In this document: in pieces, positions 54,661 through 64,000 of the stretch
How positions within the stretch are numbered: the stretch's first letter is position 1
Layout: each line of letters opens with the position of its first letter
Origin: Molanna angustata
Lineage: Eukaryota; Arthropoda; Insecta; Trichoptera; Molannidae
Length of the DNA: 64,000 nucleotides
Direction: 5' to 3'
Assembly (NCBI GenBank): GCA_963576475.1
Contig: OY754984.1
Location: 18,000,215-18,064,214 of the forward strand
The notes under the pieces: generated by a model
What the model saw: only the letters and a program-made list of their open reading frames with translations
Told to the model about the DNA's origin: nothing
Databases searched by the model: none
Made by a program: the position numbers and the translations under genes

Positions 54661-55736
54661 CATCGTTAGTTGGGTCAAATATTTTAAATGTTAAGAGGAC
54701 ATGTGTTCAAAAATGTCGATCAATATGTCAACCACTGTATATTAGTAATAAACTGCTTTAATCTTGTGCCTGAATAATTTGCAGGGGAAAAACCATATAC
54801 AAAATGAATTGTCACACACAATTTCCAATTGCTTCTTTATGTAAGCTTAAACACTGGGAGAAAGGGCTATTCGGCATCAATACAAATCATTGAAATAATT
54901 CGATGAAAAAAAATGATATGAAAAATCTCTATTTATGATATTTTCAAATTGTATTTCTTTATAAAATAAATGAGGTTTTAAAATAATAAAAAAAATTGTT
55001 TTCTGTCTTATGAATTAGAAAATTTAAATTTTGTTGTTATTGCACTATAATAAATCTTTTTTATTTTAAGTTAATTTTTCTTGATTTTGTTTCGTATACC
55101 AACGTTCCACACCACCTGGCGCTAACGGCATGATAATACTCAATAACCTCAATAACTCTTCAACGCCAGGCTTATTTTCGCACATTTATAGCAATGTACA
55201 AGTTTATAGTGGACTCGTTGAATATTATCGGAACATGCTAATATCTTTTTACATATAGCCTTGTCGCTATCCTGCAATATTGATTTATTGTGTACCGTTT
55301 ATAACGGTATTGTGAAAGTGAAAGAATATTATTATTTTATACTGTCAAAAATAAAAACATTTTAGTTTTATCTGCGGAAATTCGCTATAATCTATTTCGT
55401 AAATTGTTTATTATTTTGTTTAAACAATGAGATAAAACATAAATAATAAAATATAATAATGCTCCTTGTTGTTATATAGATACTTATCTCAATTGAGTTG
55501 GTTTTACCTTAATAAATTATGTGCCAAAATTAATGCAAGATTTGAAATTGCCGCCATTAGTGCAATAAATTGTTGGCAACCCTGAAAAAAAAACCAATTT
55601 GACAGCTGAGAGTTTGGGGTTGGTTAAAAATAGAACGATACATGATTCAACAACGTGTTTTTATTATTGAATAATATTTCAAAAATAATGAAAGTTTGGC
55701 GGCCGCAGTTAGTCTTTAATAATAATAGTCACTATT
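54661..55736. other. Upstream flank without recognised features
   Basis: AT-rich sequence. Part of it (55080-55180) has two inverted 'GGCGCTAACG/CAACGCCAGG' like words, but no clear element. Confidence 0.35.
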
Positions 55737-56723
55737 CCAACTGTCGATTCAAGAGAATGAAATTCTTTTGAAGGAAGAGGCAGTTTAAATCCAAGACGCG
55801 TGTATGCAGGGTCTATATTTTTCACGCCTTTTCCAATTTTGAAGTCAAAAAACACCAACTTAGAGGCTTCACAGCATATATATGTTGCATATACGGATTT
55901 ACTCAGAATTTGGAGTAGAACATTTCGTCTGTCTGTGTGTGTGTCTGCCTGTGTGTGTGTGTCCGTCCCCCCATATAACTTTTGATCCGATCAATTAACA
56001 GAGGCCAAAATTTCAGAATATATAAAAGGTTATAGGCCTACAAAACTTTTATACTCAGAATTTTGAATTTTTGTTTCAGTTAGGGGTTTCAACTTTATTT
56101 TCCCATATATCTCAGAAACCATAAAAGCTAGAAGGCTGAAAATTGGTATGAATATAGACAAATACAAAATCTCAATTTTTTTTCGAAAAAATTCCAGATT
56201 TTCTAAAACATTTTTTATTAAGAAAAATAATTTTTTTTATGAATAATTTATGTGTTTAACTGCCTATATTTCAAAAGTTTTTAAAAATATCGAAAAAAAC
56301 CATAACACCCCAACAAGATAATTTAATTTTCTATAAAAAATATTAACATTGTAGTAAGTAGTACATCTCAATTTTTTTTTAACAATTTTTATAAAAATTG
56401 AAATTAGTGACGACATAGCTTCATACAATTTGTATGGCTGTCGCCTATACACAATATCTAAGGAGACTTATTAGTTTGATACTTAATCTCCAAACATACA
56501 TAGGTACATACCATCATGCTGTCTTCATATTCCGGGTAGGAAAAAAGGACTGACCTCCATACTACCCTATCTTGACATACATACCTACATGTGTTGTATA
56601 GAAAACAAAATATCTTAAAATATTCAATAATTTGGAGTTATGGGTTAATAGTTTGGTACTCATTCATCAACTATACATAATATTGCTATCGACAGCTGGA
56701 TCTCATATGTTACATGCAACTAG
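55737..56723 (+). mobile_element. Family E (Helentron-like) copy 3
   Basis: It starts AACTGTCGATTC with a shortened hairpin and ends 'ATCGACAGCTGG', 'TTACATGCAA' and CTAG|T at 56720-56724. It is nearly collinear with copy 2. A GT-rich run (TGTGTGTGTCTGCC) near 55935 is longer here. Confidence 0.65.
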
Positions 56724-57119
56724 TATTATTATAAAAAATAACTGAACCAAACCAAAAAATTAAGGGGAATATAGGATTTATGTACCTACATATTTCGCTG
56801 TCGCATTTTATTGCATCTCGTATAATTTTACCTTGATTTACAAGAAGAAGAAGAGATTTCGATGAAGATATCATTGCGCGTTGTATATTTACTTATAAAA
56901 AAGTTTACCTAATCTATTATTACCAAACTTTTCGTGATTATGAACAGAGTTCATAATTTATATTAAAAATATATTTAAGCACATTATAAATCTAGCTTTC
57001 TTTTCAGTTTGGCTGATTTCATTGCATATTTTACAATTTATATAGGTACGCTGCAAATCCGTGCAAGAAAGGAGGACGCGCTCATTGAATTGAACACGAG
57101 TTCGTAAATAAAGAAAGCG
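56724..57119. other. Upstream flank without recognised features
   Basis: AT-rich sequence with no recognised gene or repeat. Confidence 0.35.
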
Positions 57120-57960
57120 CAAAAAGTCCGGGCGTAATAACTGCTTGGTTACGTTCACAATGAACGCCGAGTGCACTTAGTGACGCGCTAAGCCGTTCAT
57201 AATGACCAGAAACAGATGCTCGAAAGACACTGTGGCGTTCAGATTGGACGCTACAAACGCTACAAACGCTCGGTAAAATTATCGGGTGAATAACGCTCTG
57301 ACAGTTATAGTTCCTGTTGATTTCTATTTTATCTGTGGAATGATGACTTATATTTGTTTCTGTGCTATCTATTATGTCAGTTAATATCATAAAAAGTTCA
57401 TTTATGAAAATATAGTTCAAAAAATTCCAATAAAAGGTCAGAGATCATTATTTATTCCACTGCCCAATCTTTCGATGAAAAAGTAACCTAGAAAGAGGCA
57501 TGTATGATAAATTTTATGATAATTTTCATTTGACATTTAAAACGATGTGAGGCACCGGCTTATAATAGTGCTTCCACTATTTTCTATTATTATTTTTGAG
57601 TGTCCCGTAAGAGCCGGGTATTCGAAAATACAACAAGCAACAATATCATCTCACATAGTTCAGCAATGAGGTTCACCACCCATTCTGAATGTAGTGCCTT
57701 TTAGGTGAGACGAGACTGGTGTGTGGGTATACACAGATGTGTTGTGCTCCCTTTTGTAAGGCAATCACACCCGGACACCTTTCGCTAGTTACCCCACTTT
57801 GTGGGATATGCCGTGATGGTATAAAACGCCCGATGCTGCGTTCAGATTGAAACGCCGCACGAAAGCGTTCAGTGAGATTGGTGTGAAAAACGCCATAATC
57901 TGCAACTTCAGGTACATTCGACGCCCGATGTCGAGCGTTTTATCTAAACACAGCCCATGT
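57120..57960. repeat. CpG-containing repeat interrupted by family D
   Basis: 57120-57300 and 57822-57960 share 'GCGTTCAGATTG' followed by an ACGC word and many AACGC words, in a composition unlike the AT-rich flanks. They are probably two parts of one MITE. The left part also has a 12-bp direct repeat (ACGCTACAAACG). Its true ends were not found. Confidence 0.45.
57545..57821 (-). repeat. Repeat family D, copy 6, with 7-bp target duplication
   Basis: The element runs from 'ATGTGAGGCACCGGC' to 'GCCGTGATGGTA'. TAAAACG is found at 57538-57544 and 57822-57828. The body is complete and the (GAAT)n tail is almost absent. Confidence 0.7.
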
Positions 57961-58214
57961 CTCCTATTGACAACGGAAAAGGAAATTCGCCCCCTGACCA
58001 GCAGTCCATAGGTACCTAATGATTGACCTAATGACACATTTCAAAATAAATCGGTCAGTATCTGACGTGGGAAAATGTTTTTAATATCATTTTAAAGCTG
58101 ATACCTGTGGCTTCGCTGACGTGCAAGTTGGTTTATTTTATCTAATTCTCCATATATTTTACAAATAAAACAAAGTCGGGTTAGTTACACCATTAACTCA
58201 AGAACAGCTGGACC
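57961..58214. other. Upstream flank without recognised features
   Basis: No gene or repeat was recognised. Confidence 0.35.
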
Positions 58215-58840
58215 AATTGTAATGATAATAATAATTAAATACTTTTATTGAGTTAAACAACGTGGCGGGCTTGTTTCCCGCAGGCAATCCCTACCAGTCA
58301 AGGCATTCAACCACCATGGAAATACAATCAGTTACATATTCATTTTTTATTTATGAAAAAAAAATCATAAATTAAAAATACAAAATAAATATAAAAAAAC
58401 AAAAAAATATAGGTATGTATAAATAAGAACAAAAATAAGAATAAAAAAAATATATCAGATAGATACACTGTTTATTGGATGGAGGATAGAAGAGGAGAAA
58501 TGAAGAGGTATAAAGGGAAAAAGACGTGAATTTGTGGTTATTTGGATAGAAAGTGTGACTTGAGACGCTTTTTGAATGCTATCAAATTAGTGGCATCTCT
58601 GATACTCTCCGGCTGCTGGATAGATTCCACATCCGAGCTGCATGAACTGTGAACGAGTAAGTATAAGTAGAGGTGTGGTGTATTGGTATTGTAAGTGTGC
58701 TATTATGTTGGGACCGTAAGTTAAGGCCATGTGAGGATATCTTATTTGTTGGATTCGTCTCCGCCCCGAATGGCAGAATAACTAAAGAAATATCGGAAAA
58801 ATTAAACATCCTCTTCTTCATTGTGTATAAGGTCATTTTA
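58215..58840 (-). mobile_element. Jockey-like LINE 3' end, copy 2
   Basis: The minus strand encodes 'STYTYSFTVHAARMWNLSSS' and then, frame-shifted, 'ATNLIAFKKRLKSHF', the usual LINE C-terminal pattern. The same 3' UTR as at 22445-22860 follows, ending in a (TTA)n-type tail at 58218-58240. Confidence 0.75.
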
Positions 58841-59234
58841 ACATATGAACGTGGATTATTTTACATTTATATTTTGATATTAATCAAAATTTGTATGAGA
58901 ATTTTTGAAATAATTTGTAAATATAATAATACTAAGCAAAAAAAAAAATAAAAATAACAACGTATCAGAATATCCTGACATTCATTTTGTAGTATTAGGT
59001 CATTCGACCAATGAAGATCCGTAGGTACATATTATATAGGTACTCATTGCTATGAATGTGGACTATTCTGAGAGAAGGAGATTCAACTATCCTTTAATCT
59101 CTTCGCAGGTGTTCCGGGTAGCCTTCTGTTGTTGGGTATGTCTGTCCTTACAATTTTGATAGTTCTATTGACGTCCATTAGTTCGACGTAGACTCTCCAG
59201 AAACGAACACTGAACTAAAATTATATGTATTGAA
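58841..59234. other. Sequence without a recognised gene
   Basis: AT-rich up to 59050. 59090-59215 is more balanced and may be a LINE scrap. Nothing is firmly assignable. Confidence 0.3.
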
Positions 59235-59386
59235 AACATCTCTCCAAAACTAGTTAAACACCTCCCTCCTACCATAAAACCAGCATTATATACTAATAAT
59301 AACCTTGGAAAAATATTAATGAACACTAAATCAATGATCAATAATGAGGAAAAAAGCGGAGTGTATCAAATTAAATCTAAAGCAGC
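59235..59386 (+). pseudogene. Penelope-like element, segment leading into GIY-YIG domain
   Basis: The frame reads NISPKLVKHLPPTIKPALYT followed by NNNLGKILMNTKSMI and EKSGVYQIKSK. In Penelope-like proteins this linker follows the RT and precedes the GIY-YIG endonuclease, whose first strand is the 'SGVYQI' type text. The rest of the endonuclease is missing because the MITE at 59387 follows directly. Confidence 0.65.
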
Positions 59387-59864
59387 CCATTCACGATCGT
59401 GCCATTCGGCGTCGTTCCATATGGACCGGCTCCATTTGGAGCATTGTAAAATTTTCATCTCAATCACGGGCGCGCCATTGCGCCATCGAGCCATCAAAAT
59501 TAGTATACGCAAGCGGTCGGCGCTTTCGCATTAATACGTTCTATTTTATTTTTAATTTTCAAGTAAAAATGAGTTATAAATCTGATGATGAGTTTTATAC
59601 AACTGCTATTTAGCGGTTTGTTGTTTGGAAAATATTGTATTATCGCATTCACGAGAGTGTCAAACAGCTCGGCACAATGAGTTGGCGCGATGTACCGCCG
59701 GTTTTCACACTCACGAGCATGCCGTGCTGACATGATGCGCCGCGCCGTTTTCGCGGTACCACAGAGTTTTGATCGTTTGGAATTCTATTTTGGTGTGTCA
59801 GGCCAATTGGGCTGCGCGGGATTTGATGGCAAGCGATTTGGAAGGATGGCACGATCGTGAATGG
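59387..59864. mobile_element. DNA transposon remnant/MITE inserted in Penelope sequence
   Basis: CCATTCACGATCGTGCC at 59387 mirrors GGCACGATCGTGAATGG ending at 59864. The interior is GC-richer than the surroundings. A short frame (MSYKSDDEFYTTAI) lies near 59570; no transposase is recognisable. No clear target duplication was found. Confidence 0.7.
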
Positions 59865-59869
59865 TGGCC

Positions 59870-60026
59870 TTTACATTGACAACATCTGATAAGGGTAATA
59901 GCATCGTAATTTTAAACACAGCGGAATACAAAAATAAAATTAGTGATTATTTGAACAACGACAACTTCGTTATTTCTAAAATAGACCCTACAAACAATTT
60001 CCAAGAATCAGTTAAACATGCATTTA
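59870..60026 (+). pseudogene. Penelope-like element, N-terminal RT segment
   Basis: LTTSDKGNSIVILNTAEYKN is the DKGN motif that precedes the RT core in Penelope-like elements. The frame continues YLNNDNFVISKIDPT to a stop in 'HAFK*'. It should be followed by the LYGLPKIHK motif, which appears 1.6 kb downstream at 61597 after foreign insertions. Confidence 0.7.
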
Positions 60027-60037
60027 AATAATATGTA

Positions 60038-61062
60038 GTATCATAATATGCGGTAATTCCAATAATTATGTATATGATACTAGTAAAACCCGGCAGACGT
60101 TGTCCTGCCTGTTTAATTATTTACCTCCAAATGTATAAAAATGGTTGATCGGTATGTTTCCTTTTTATTATTTAATATTCATATCTAGATTCGCTAATTA
60201 TAATTCCATATTATTTCGCTACAATCCCTACAGTCCCTTCCGTCCCTATTCATTCATTAATTTATAATGTTATTTAATTATACAAACAAAATTACTTAAC
60301 CTTTACCATTACACCAGTTTATATAATTTACCATTTTTATATATGGTTTATAGGATTTTTATTATTTTTTGATACATGTATTTATTCACTTATTCATTTA
60401 TTTACTTATTCCATCATTGATTTTTTTATTTATTTATATAATATTTTTTTTTAATATTTCTTTCTTTATTTATATGATATACAAAAAAATTGAATTGGTA
60501 CTTAGTAGGTTTGTTCAGCGTGCACACGAGAATGTTAAATAAATCAAGGATCGAATAAATTAATAAAGAAATATTAAAAAAAAATATCATATAAATAAAG
60601 AAAGAAATATTAAAAAAAAATGTCATATAAATAAAGAAAGAAATATTAAAAAAAAATATTATATAAATAAATAAAAAAATCAATGATGGAATAAGTAAAT
60701 AAATGAATAAGTGAATAAATACATGTATCAAAAAATAATAAAAATCCTATAAACCATATATAAAAATGATAAATTATATAAACTGGTGTAATGGTAAAGG
60801 TTAAGTTATTTTGTTTGTATAATTAAATAACATTATAAATTAATGAATGAATAGGGACGGAAGGGACTGTAGGGATTGTAGCGAAATAATATGTAATTAT
60901 AATTAGCGAATCTAGATATGAATATTAAATAATAAAAAGGAAACATACCGATCAACCATTTTTATACATTTGGAGGTAAATAATTAAACAGGCAGGACAA
61001 CGTCTGCCGGGTTTTACTAGTATCATATACATAATTATTGGAATTACCGCATATTATGATAC
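60038..61062. repeat. Large foldback, arms of about 440 bp
   Basis: 60038-60478 and about 60622-61062 are nearly perfect inverted copies. The outermost ~30 bp are AT-rich and then comes CCCGGCAGACGTTGTCCTGCC, the same end word as the repeat at 42858-43305. The ~145-bp spacer ends in 36-bp tandem units with 'AAAGAAATATTAAAAAAAAA' (three copies with the arm edge). It separates the N-terminal and core parts of the Penelope RT. No frames of note. Confidence 0.85.
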
Positions 61063-61074
61063 CGCATATTATTT

Positions 61075-61270
61075 CAAGTTTAATATATATACAACTTTCA
61101 AAATTTACAAACCCGTTCAAGGAGTTCCACTCTAAGACATTTAATGGTGAACGTTACGCTAGCACGTAAAGTGATCACTAAAACCAGCCGATGACAGGTC
61201 GTAAGCCCTGTAGGAATGTCTTGGAGCTCCTTCCATACCTACCTCCCTTTCATCTCTACTGAGATGCAGT
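61075..61270 (-). repeat. Foldback family B, copy 9 (diverged)
   Basis: 'GGTGAACGTTACGCTAGCAC', 'GTGATCAC', 'CCGATGACAGGTCGTAAGCC' and 'CATCTCTACTGAGATG' keep the order of one family B arm. It carries many changes and lies next to the large foldback. Confidence 0.65.
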
Positions 61271-61352
61271 ATCAATACCTATTCCAAACTCCTATGTGTT
61301 TTCATACATACTTCACATATACCTAAGCATGTGTTGAATGCAGAATACTTCT

Positions 61353-61580
<228 letters not shown>

Positions 61581-61587
61581 AAAAAAC

Positions 61588-62265
61588 CCCAGGCCGCCCC
61601 AGCTGTATGGACTTCCCAAAATACACAAAGAAGATATACCAATAAGGCCGGTTGTGTCGTACTTTAGTGCACCTAATTATAACCTTTGTAAGTTACTTAA
61701 TAGTTAAATAATATCTTATAATCTTTTTAACCCAAAATATATAGTGAAAAATAGTTTTGAATTGACCAAAAAACTAAAAACATTAAATATACCAAGAAAC
61801 GCTAAACTCATACCTTTCGATGTAACTAATCTCTTCACAAATGTACCGGTCAAAAATTGTAAAACTAATTTCATAGAGATGTTACATAATTCTCAATTAG
61901 ATGATTCACTTGTAAAGGAAATGATTAGAATTTTTGACATTTGTACAAGTCAGAACTACTTTGAAGTCAATAATATAATGTACACCCAAAAAGACGGTAT
62001 GCCTATGGGCATGCCATCTAGCCCAATTTTAGCAGACATCTTTATGGACAAATTAGAAACATATCTCTTAAACTCTAATCATCCCCTAAGAAAAAATAAA
62101 GATATGTATGTATGGTACCGTTATGTTGATGATGTATTCTGTATTTTTCTCGGAACAGACAGACAACTTGATAGCCTTTTAAATCACAAAAATTATCTTC
62201 ATCCAAATATTAACTTCCCTTTAGACAGAGGTGAAAATAACATTTTTTTTTATTTCCGGAAATAA
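61588..62265 (+). pseudogene. Penelope-like element reverse transcriptase core
   Basis: The frame starts within [20 protein letters not shown] and [11 protein letters not shown], has a TAA at 61705-61707, then runs open with FDVTNLFTNVP (motif A Asp), DGMPMGMPSSPILADIFMDK and WYRYVDDVF (catalytic YVDD). Penelope-like RTs are related to telomerase and use GIY-YIG or no endonuclease. The C-terminal thumb breaks off in a T-rich run ('ENNIFFYFRK*') where the family continues. One stop and the end are the only lesions in ~220 codons. Confidence 0.85.
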
Positions 62266-62404
62266 AAAAAAATTAAAATAAACAAGCAAATAATACAAAT
62301 AAATACAAATATTATATTTGTTTAAAAAGAATATTTAAATATTTTCTATTGTAAATAATTTCTTGTTCCTCAATTATAATATTTTACATTGTAGATAAAA
62401 AAAA
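62266..62404. other. AT-rich gap
   Basis: Low-complexity A/T sequence after the broken Penelope frame. Confidence 0.4.
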
Positions 62405-63724
62405 ATCGTTTTTACTCTCCACACAATGGAAATGGGGAGAGTCATGATTTCACAATTTTTAAGCGTATTTTTTACATCAATTTCTCAACGGGTATCATGT
62501 AGAGGGTGCACACTGTGAGTTTCGTCATGATGTGTTTGTATGTATGGCGTACGGCGTATGGCAAATCCTTTTTGTGTCCTCTCTACAGCCCAAACTATAA
62601 GTCCGATCGACTTCATATTAACATCATATATGTAAAGTGCATAGACCTAGAGCTGATTAGTTTTGCATAGACAACTTTTGATTTCTTCTCTATGAATTCA
62701 TCATTTACGTTGTTTTTTTTTGTGTCCTCTCTGCAGCCCAAACTTTAAGTCCGATTGACTTCATATTGATATTATATGTGTAAAGTCCATAAACTTAGAG
62801 CTGATTAGTTTTCCATAGACAACGGTTCATTTTTCTCAATGTTTCTTTATGATTTCATCTATTAAAACTGAAAAAATGCTCTCACGGCCTGAAAGTTAGA
62901 GATATTAAAATTTGGTTTCAACTATTTATACAAGACCAAGAATCTTCATAAAATTGTATTCAAAGTTGGTCAATGTTAAAAGAAAAATATTCAACTGTTT
63001 GAAAAATTATATTTTATTTAATGGATTTTTGTATGAAACTTATATGTAACAAGAGATTTTTTTTATGTTTGGCAATGTTCAGTTCTTTGATTTCATATTA
63101 GTATAAGAATATTAATATCTTGAACTTAAAACTGAATAGTTTTTCATAGATGTCATTAAATTTCTTCATATGATATCACGTGTCAAAATTTTCCAAATGC
63201 TTTAACGCTCTTTAAAACAAAATTTATCTGCTTTTATTAAAATATTTCATGCAACAATAGCATTCTTCACCAAAATGAATTAATAGTTTGTCTATCTTAA
63301 GATAAAAATATACTATCGTTAGAAAATTTATATTCCTGGTAGTAAAATAAAGAATGAATAAAAATGTAGGTATATAATTAGATAAATTTCTTATGTATGG
63401 TAAAGTTCAGTAATTTGATTTCATGTTATAATGTAAAGAGCTTGAACATAGAACTGATTAGCTTTCCATAAATAACATAAAATTTCTTCATATGATATCA
63501 CATGTCAAAATTTTCAAAATGCATTAATAGTTTTTCTATCTTAATATAAAAATATTCTATCGTTAGAAAATTTAAATTACTGGTAGTAAAATTTAGAATA
63601 AATAAAATATTTCATACAACATAAGCATTCCTTATCATGTTGAGATTGTCAACATTTCAAGAAAAAAATGAACGCTTACTATGGTGTGGAGAGTTTAGTG
63701 TTGGCCACAACCCACCCGTTTTAA
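62405..63724 (+). repeat. Repeat family C, copy 7, long form with internal duplications
   Basis: It starts 'TTTTTACTCTCCACACAATG' and ends 'GTGTTGGCCACAACCCACCC'. The middle differs from other copies: a ~145-bp block ('GTGTCCTCTCTACAGCCCAA', 'GAGCTGATTAGTTTT') occurs at ~62575 and ~62723, and a diverged ~330-bp block ('TTCTTCATATGATATCAC', 'TATCGTTAGAAAATTTA') occurs at ~63090 and ~63415. It is non-coding throughout. Confidence 0.6.
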
Positions 63725-64000
63725 TATATTGTGTATCCACACACAGGCATAGACTTCGTGGGAATTTCGATAATTTGTAATTCTAATTTGATATTTTTTT
63801 GATTGTTTTTTTTTTGTTTCTTAAAGTTTGTAGCATTTGCCAAAATTTAAATAAAATAATAAATAATTGTCTTAAATCAGGAATTGTTCCAAGTTACATA
63901 GATGGACAACGAAAAATTAGTGAAATACGAGAAACTAAGAAAGCCAATTCTTAATTTTTAATTTGATATAAACATTATGTTATCTTTGGTAAAATGATGT
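63725..64000. other. Right edge without recognised features
   Basis: AT-rich sequence. Nothing assignable. Confidence 0.35.

Noticed and set aside
60426..60731. 101-residue minus-strand frame rich in Phe, Ile and Tyr
   Set aside because: It lies over the 36-bp AT-rich tandem units and spacer of the foldback; low complexity.

Overview
This window looks like AT-rich insect nuclear DNA. Lepidoptera is my best guess, because of the non-LTR/SINE tail style, mariner, BEL/Pao and Penelope elements and the frequent 'tacctac' motifs, but the sequence does not prove the order. No bacterial genes, CRISPR arrays or operons are present.

The only host gene I can support is on the minus strand and covers most of the window. 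It is a very-long-chain 3-oxoacyl-CoA reductase / 17-beta-hydroxysteroid dehydrogenase 12-like enzyme of the short-chain dehydrogenase superfamily. Four exons are visible: exon 1 at 52881-53031 (start codon and membrane anchor), exon 2 at 21677-21723 (47 bp, NAD(P)-binding glycine motif), exon 3 at 6467-6542 and exon 4 at 1141-1309 (NNVG motif). They splice in frame with GT-AG introns of about 31.2, 15.1 and 5.2 kb. The catalytic Tyr/Lys exons lie beyond the left edge.

Most of the rest is mobile DNA, much of it nested. The largest element is a young BEL/Pao LTR retrotransposon at 32037-38417. It has 412-bp LTRs with one observed difference, a GATAT target duplication and one gag-pol frame broken by a single TAA. 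It sits in the loop of an older inverted repeat. Other autonomous-type remnants are several RTE-clade LINE pieces (13.7-14.8, 18.1, 28.7, 44.7-45.8 and 54.3-54.7 kb), two copies of a poly(A)-tailed CR1/Jockey-like LINE (14.0 and 38.7 kb), other Jockey-like LINE 3' ends (6.0, 22.5, 43.3-44.4, 47.5 and 58.2 kb), a deleted mariner (11.7 kb) and a scrambled Penelope-like element (59.2-62.3 kb).

Non-autonomous families recur many times. I use these working names: A, TTAA-flanked foldbacks at 0-0.6 and 15.2-16.0 kb; B, about nine foldback copies or fragments with a palindrome-rich core; C, about seven copies ending in 'GTTGGCCACAACCCACTCG'; D, six copies, one carrying a fifteen-unit 106-bp minisatellite at 48.8-50.4 kb; E, three Helentron-like copies at 26.6, 50.5 and 55.7 kb; F and G, two tRNA-derived SINE families. 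A foldback with arms of about 440 bp (60.0-61.1 kb) and a 219-bp (AT)n run interrupt the Penelope sequence.

The most interesting points are the foldback family B with LINE-like 13-15 bp target duplications, the higher-order pattern in the 106-bp array, the cluster of GGGTCA palindromes near 19.7-19.9 kb, and the expanded introns around a 47-bp cofactor-binding exon. I did not find a clearly new multi-gene system.
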